Shown: piece after piece, positions 58,326 to 64,000 of the stretch
Layout of the letters: each line of letters begins with the position of its first letter
How positions within the stretch are numbered: position 1 is the stretch's first letter
Source: Druceiella hillmani
Lineage: Eukaryota > Arthropoda > Insecta > Lepidoptera > Hepialidae
DNA: 64,000 nt
Assembly (NCBI GenBank): GCA_039881145.1
Contig: JAYKKI010000006.1
Coordinates: forward strand, 14,763,001 to 14,827,000
Direction: 5' to 3'
Made by a program: the position numbers and the translations under genes
The notes under the pieces: model-generated
What the model was told of the DNA's origin: nothing
Databases searched by the model: none
The model's input: the letters and a program-made list of their open reading frames with translations, nothing else

Positions 58326-58602
58326 TAAAAAGTATAAGTAAAAAAACTTCAAACATACAAAAGTATAAGTAAAAAAATTTTACAATGAGAATTCTCTGTA
58401 AAAAGTATAAGTAAAAAAACTTCAAACATACAAAAGTATAAGTAAAAAAATTTTACAATGAAAATTCTCTGTAGAAAGCATAAGTAAAAAAACTTCAAAC
58501 ATACAAAAATATAAGTAAAAAAAATTTTACAATGAGAATTCTCTGTAGAAAGCATAAGTAAAAAAACTTCAAACATACAAAAGTATAAGTAAAAAAAAAC
58601 TA
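58310..58602. repeat. 73 bp minisatellite, four copies, seeded by LINE sequence
   Basis: AATGAGAATTCTCTGTA-like starts occur at 58311, 58384, 58457 and 58531. The first unit continues directly from the LINE 3' UTR (GAGATTTTACAATGA is also present at 12805), and ATTTTACAATGA is carried in every unit. The minus-strand frame across it (58349-58648) is a repeat artefact. Confidence 0.9.
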
Positions 58603-58609
58603 CTAACAT

Positions 58610-61025
58610 GATTTGGGATGGGAAAGACAGGAAATAACAAGGACACAAAAGAAAAATTTTCAGGAGAGGCAGGACTTTTTCACTCGATCTTTGAAAATAT
58701 TTAGGGACGTGATTTTCCTGATTCTCCTGACCAAATTATTGGTATTATTGTGAACTAACCTATAAGAATATAAATATAATCAAGGAGCGATGTCAGTTAT
58801 TTTGTGCCACAAATTTTTAATTCTGTAAACTAAATTCTCATTATTACGCATATTCACGGAACAAAAATAAGAGAAACAATTAGAATGATCGCCAAATATG
58901 TGAAACGCCTATTAATAATATTGTTTTTATATTATTAAGCTCTTTAACAAACGATATATTTAGAATATTTCAACGTTTCCCAGACGAATCTACACCCCAG
59001 CGCAATCGCAAGTATTTATCTTTGATGAGCTTCCGTGCTCTCAATGAATTGCCTGTGTTTGATTCAATTAATACAATAATTACGCAGCATATGGTTTTTA
59101 CATACCATTTTACCTACTTATCTTATTTATCCCCCCCCCTTAATTTTACATGAATATTTAAATAAATAGCTAGTACCAAATATGGGGGTTAAGAAGTATT
59201 ACTACGCCAATTTCAAATTTCTACATCGCATGTTTCCTGAAAAAATTGGCTGTAAATATAGAAAAACGAAAATATCATATTGTATATACTATAACTTTCA
59301 CAGGCATAAAAATATGGTGTGTGTATAAAAAATTATGACAATTAGAATCATCGCTATAGTATTCCTAGAATAATTACGTGGGTTTATAAAAGCCTTATTT
59401 TCCATTATTTTAGGTTTAGGAATCTTGGAATTAGGAGCGGGGGATTTTTTTGCCAATTTTTCAACATATTTCCGACGATATGATACCTAAAATTATGAAA
59501 AACCTTATAACTAATCCTGTCAATATGTGGTATATTACATAAATATATGGTATATTACATAAATATATGGTATATTACATAATACATGCAATTTAAATAG
59601 AAATTTTGAGTCAATTGATTTCCCTCCAAAGAATTTTCCCTACGAATATTTTTGAGTGTAAAGCTATTGAAAGATGTTTTACTACTAGACAAGTTTCAAG
59701 TTTCTGCGTCAAGCGGTTTTCGAGAAAAACGGTTGTTACCGACAGACAGGCAGACACGTGAATGATCTTATAAGGGTTTTGTTTTTCCTTTTGAAGTATG
59801 GAAACCTAAAAAGTAATAAAAAATAAGGAACTTACAATCTTGCCATTTGTGCATTTTTTCTGACTGTCGAGTTTTCTCGAATATCCAGTTTCACGGGACA
59901 TCTAAAATATATAGAAAAAATTACTTTTAATTAACCAGCTCTCAACGTTATTAATTACGTCCGATAATGTAATTAAAAAAATACATATGAAATAAAATAT
60001 TTCAAATAGGCAAGTTTGTTTACCTTGGCAATCCAATTATAACTGATTCAATATATATAGCCATTGTGGAGCCAAGATCGCAAATATTTATAATCAGAGC
60101 GGTCAAAACGCTCAACCGATCACGAGTGAATCGTAGTGCATACACAGAATATTGACAAACATAATGGACACTACGCATACCAACCCATATAAAAAAGCGT
60201 CACAGTTTTTCATACAAACTCGTGTTACATAGACGCTGTCAAAGTGATTCTTCCCTCTTTCCCCGACTTACCCCCACCCCTTAATACGTGTAATCATTAT
60301 TAATGTCCATAGATGACGTAATCTCTTATACTCTCTATTGCTTATAGGTGGCGTTATCAAAGAAAAAAGTAATGTTTATTTCCATAACTTTCTTTATTAA
60401 AACCATTATTATAAAAGTATTTTACAAAAGGCAAATGTTAAAATAACATTACTATGCAATGTAAGGTAATAAAATATAATTAGTATGAAAATACAGTTAA
60501 AGAAAATTTAAATAAATTCGAAAGTGCCGATGTGCATAAGGATTCAGCAAATAGCTCCTGGCATCACCAGGTGGTTAAATGCACATACGAATGTGGGCAG
60601 TTCGTAGATCTGAAAACAAATAAAAAATACACAAAAACAAATACAATTATAGAAATATTGTGTAATATCTTAATCTTAATAGATGAGGCATATTTTCAAA
60701 CTTTCATTTAATATCCCACACTTGGCCAATTTCTACTACGGTTATAACACAACAAAAGGACAACGAATTAATGACCTTATAAAACCAATTTTAGTCAACG
60801 AATGTATCGATTATAATTTCTAACACTAATTGTTTTATTACATAGTTTAAAGTACCCAGAACTCCCTTCCATTTCTATGGCACTGAGCTGTTTGAACGTA
60901 GCTCTTTATTCATAAAGTAGTGTTTGAAGAATCTGGAAGATTAAAAATAGTATTTCAAACGATTTATATTAACAGTTTCGGAGATAAATATCAGTAGATA
61001 CAATGAGATCTAAAAAGAGTATAAG
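58610..61025. other. AT-rich stretch without a recognisable gene
   Basis: A 20 bp unit ATATGGTATATTACATAAAT is repeated about three times at 59525-59580. No coding motif on either strand and no RNA gene recognised. Confidence 0.5.
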
Positions 61026-61030
61026 TATTT

Positions 61031-62150
61031 TTAAAAGGAGGAGCTGAAGTTATCACAAGTATTGTAATTCTTTCCTTTCTTTCCCAAACGATTTACTTTT
61101 TTCTGAGGGACTAATCGATTGGATATAATGTTCAGTAAACAAATTTCAAGTCGATTCAAGTTATCACAAGCATTGTAATTCTTTCCTTTCTTTCCCAAAC
61201 GATTTACTTTTTTCTGAGGGACTAGTCGATTGGATATAATGTTTAGTAAACAAATTTCAAGTCGATTCAAGTTATCACAAGCATTGTAATTCTTTCCTTT
61301 CTTTCCCAAACGATTTACTTTTTTCTGAGGGTCTAGTCGATTGGATATAATGTTCAGTAAACAAATTTCAAGTCGATTCAAGTTATCACAAGCATTGTAA
61401 TTCTTTCCTTTCTTTCCCAAACGATTTACTTTTTTCTGAGGGTCTAGTCGATTGGATATAATGTTCAGTAAACAAATTTCAAGTCGATTCAAGTTATCAC
61501 AAGCATTGTAATTCTTTCCTTTCTTTCCCAAACGATTTACTTTTTTCTGAGGGACTAGTCGATTGGATATAATGTTTAGTAAACAAATTTCAAGTCGATT
61601 CAAGTTATCACAAGCATTGTAATTCTTTCCTTTCTTTCCCAAACGATTTACTTTTTTCTGAGGGTCTAGTCGATTGGATATAATGTTCAGTAAACAAATT
61701 TCAAGTCGATTCAAGTTATCACAAGCATTGTAATTCTTTCCTTTCTTTCCCAAACGATTTACTTTTTTCTGAGGGTCTAGTCGATTGGATATAATGTTCA
61801 GTAAACAAATTTCAAGTCGATTCAAGTTATCACAAGCATTGTAATTCTTTCCTTTCTTTCCCAAACGATTTACTTTTTTCTGAGGGACTAGTCGATTGGA
61901 TATAATGTTTAGTAAACAAATTTCAAGTCGATTCAAGTTATCACAAGCATTGTAATTCTTTCCTTTGTTTCCCAAACGATTTACTTTTTTCTGAGGGTCT
62001 AGTCGATTGGATATAATGTTCAGTAAACAAATTTCAAGTCGATTCAAGTTATCACAAGCATTGTAATTCTTTCCTTTCTTTCCCAAACGATTTACTTTTT
62101 TCTGAGGGACTAGTCGATTGGATATAATGTTTAATAAACAAATTTCTTTA
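61031..62150 (-). repeat. 111 bp satellite, about ten units, open as a 37-residue repeat
   Basis: TCGATTCAAG recurs at 61151, 61262 and 61373, continuing at exactly 111 bp. The minus strand is open through the whole array from an ATG at 62086 to a stop at 61031 (351 residues). The 37-residue unit contains KNYNACDNLNRLEICLLN and ISNR(L)-D/V-PQKKVNRLG. Two linked unit types are seen: GGACT with TTTAG, and GGTCT with TTCAG. From the second unit their order is A B B A B B A B A. No promoter, splice site or known domain is visible; coding is possible but not shown. Confidence 0.9.
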
Positions 62151-62159
62151 CGCCATATA

Positions 62160-62315
62160 TTCTTTAAAATAATGATATAAGCTTTCTTTTACATGATCAA
62201 AAAGTCAATTGAAATTTGGCTTCACAATTTTTATAATGTAAAATATATGGTATTTACCAAAAAATGAACCTTACACATCAATTATGATAAATTTTAAAAA
62301 TATAGACACTTTCTA
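62160..62315. other. Short AT-rich spacer
   Basis: Nothing recognised between the satellite and the pogo-type element. Confidence 0.3.
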
Positions 62316-62317
62316 AT

Positions 62318-64000
62318 CAGTATGGGAGAGTGGGGCAATGGGAGCTAGCGGGTAATGGTAGCCACTAAAATTTACACAGAATGGAACGCACTAGTCGCAC
62401 GAAACTGACAGGAATGCATTCGAGAACATTCGTTCATGTCATGTGATCACTGCCGGCCGGCCCAGTAGCACGCGCACAGTGGTGACAAGAACAAGTGCGT
62501 TTGGAGGGATCTCACCACAAAAAAGTGCAAAATCTCTTGATTAATTATATGCATTATTTATTCAATTTTATGATAACATTGAAAGACAAACTTATTTAGC
62601 GAAGTTTTTTAGGTTTTTGTCGGTATATTGAGATGGTTAACTGCCGGATAATGGGAGCTACTCAAGCTCCCATTACCCCACCATGGCTCTTATTACCCCT
62701 TACGAGTAGCAAAATTCAAATTTAACGGTATTGTTTATCTATTTTTTTTTAGATGCCAAGAACTAGAAAGCGGATGACGTCAAAGGCTAGTTGGACATCA
62801 GCTACGTTAGAGTCTGCAATAAAATCTATAAGAAATGAAGGAACATCGGTTAATAAAGCGGCACAACATTATCAAATACCTTACAGCACACTGAAAAAAC
62901 GGTACAGGTTAGCAAGTTCTGATGATGATACTTACAGTCGTTCTCCTTCGCTCGGTAGAAAAGCCGTGTTCACTAGTGAACAGGAACAGATACTTGTTAA
63001 CCACATACTTAACATGTCTAATATATTTTATGGTTTAACAAGCATCCAACTGCGTGAAATATGCTACAATATGGCTGTGAACTTCGGTGTCCAGAATAGA
63101 TTTAATACTGAAAAAAAATAGCTGGGAAAGATTGGTTGTACGGATTCATGAACCGACATCAAGAACTCAGTATTAGAAAGCCTGAAGTGACCAGTATAAA
63201 CAGGATTCTGGGCTTTAATAAGACTGAAGTCACACGTTTCTTTAGTAATCTGGAATCTGGAATGACAAAATTTCATTTTGAGCTCCAAAACATTTTCAAT
63301 ATGAACGAAACAGGATTTTCTACAGTCCATGTGTCAGATAATATTATTGCTCTTAAAGGACGGAAGCGTGTTGGTGCAGCGACTTCATGGGAGAGGGACA
63401 AAAATGTTACAGTAATTTGTGCAATGAGTGCTACAGGCATTTATGTGCCTCCTTTATTTATTTTTCCACGACAAAGACTCTCCACAGCTAGAACGTGATG
63501 GGCCGCCGGGAGCTATTTATACATGTTCCAAAAATGGGTGGACTAATGAGCAAATATATATAACATGGCTTGAACATTTCACAAGTCCTACTGCAGAAAA
63601 ACAGATTTTGCTCATTATGGACAATCATAACAGTCATGCTACATTGGAATCCCATGAGATGGCCAAAAAGAATTATATAACTATGTTGAGTATTCCTCCA
63701 CATTCGTCACATCGTCTACAACCTTTAGATGTGACGTTTTTTGGTCCACTAAAAACAGCTTACAAAAGGGAATGTGATATGTACATGAAATCTAGAAACA
63801 TGATTAAAGTAACTCCATACGAAATAGCTGGACTATTTAATAAAGCTTACTCAAAGATAGCATCTTGACAAGGGAATATCTGGCTTTAAAACTATTAGAA
63901 TATTTCCTATGGACCCATCTGTTTTTTCAGATGAAGATTTTTTACTTCTTGTCCAGAACGAAAGTAATGACAACACAACTAACGTGGTAAACACTGTTAG
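62318..64000 (+). mobile_element. pogo/Tigger-type DNA transposon, cut by window end
   Basis: The left terminus is likely CAGTATGGGAGAGTGGGGCA at 62318, the CAGT.. start usual for pogo/Tigger. A subterminal inverted copy lies before the ORF: TGGGGCAATGGGAGC at 62331 versus GCTCCCATTACCCCA at 62667. GGGAGCTACTCAAGCTCCC at about 62653 forms a small dyad. The right terminus is outside the window. Confidence 0.75.
62753..64000 (+). pseudogene. pogo/Tigger-type transposase, frameshifted, catalytic Asp lost
   Basis: The start ATG at 62753 (MPRTRKR) is followed by a Psq-type helix-turn-helix with VNKAAQHYQIPYSTLKKR (about residues 34-51). A CENP-B-type DNA-binding region follows (about 63000-63180) with KDWLYGFMNRH. 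The DDE domain has NMNETGF at about 63301 where the family has Asp in place of the second Asn. It continues with ILLIMDNHNSHAT (second Asp, about 63620) and HSSHRLQPLDVTFFGPLK (third Asp, about 63730; 35 residues between). FSDEDFL near 63940 is the usual tail. Frames change at an A8 run (about 63113), near 63470 and near 63865. The loss of Asp plus three frameshifts indicates a dead copy. Confidence 0.85.

Noticed and set aside
61031..62086. Definite protein gene for the 351-residue repeat frame
   Set aside because: The frame follows automatically from a 111 bp unit lacking stops. I kept it as a satellite with possible coding and not as a gene.

Overview
The window looks like repeat- and transposon-dominated chromosomal DNA from an arthropod, most likely an insect. 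The reasons are its visibly AT-rich base composition, a roughly 0.9 kb array of the arthropod telomere pentamer TTAGG, and the set of mobile-element families present. I could not place it to order or species. I see no intact host protein gene, no rRNA gene, no complete tRNA gene and no CRISPR array. Every coding signal I recognise belongs to a mobile element, and every one is broken by stops, frameshifts or truncation.

Layout. 1-12.6 kb: tandem duplications, microsatellites, a 210 bp foldback element (5.7 kb) and a tRNA-headed SINE (8.6 kb). 12.67-14.47 kb: a decayed non-LTR retrotransposon on the minus strand. 14.5-23.4 kb: simple and tandem repeats, including a 600 bp (GGGGAA)n purine tract next to a 50 bp minisatellite. 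23.5-30.6 kb: a run of minus-strand DNA-transposon remnants (an unnamed arthropod transposon ORF, a zinc-finger hAT element, a zinc-finger/Crypton-like fragment), then a piggyBac-derived MITE. 31.1-32.8 kb: a deleted Copia element. 34.3-39.3 kb: a minus-strand Gypsy element whose gag and integrase ends lie either side of the TTAGG array, two piggyBac MITE copies and other insertions. 39.6-45.1 kb: a 54/44 bp minisatellite, a decayed hAT element with both ends visible, and a palindromic minisatellite. 45.2-49.3 kb: a 1.2 kb direct duplication and head-to-head piggyBac MITE fragments. 49.6-50.9 kb: a mariner-like element of DD41D type with terminal inverted repeats. 52-58.3 kb: three LINE fragments, a P-element/THAP9-like transposase remnant and a YqaJ-nuclease-type element remnant. 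61.0-62.15 kb: a 111 bp satellite that stays open as a 37-residue repeat. 62.3 kb to the end: a pogo/Tigger-type transposon cut by the window edge.

The elements are related to one another. The SINE at 8.6 kb carries the same 3' tail, with a small hairpin, as the LINE copies at 12.7, 52.6 and 58.2 kb, as expected if it borrows that LINE's machinery. The piggyBac MITE copies share one internal deletion junction, so they spread after the deletion. A 73 bp minisatellite at 58.3 kb grew out of LINE 3'-end sequence. I did not find a convincing undescribed gene system. The strongest leads are the block-structured TTAGG array inside a Gypsy remnant, the SINE-LINE pair with its conserved hairpin, the coding-capable 111 bp satellite with three-unit periodicity, and the repeat family carrying a hammerhead-like CTGAAGA/GAAAC core.
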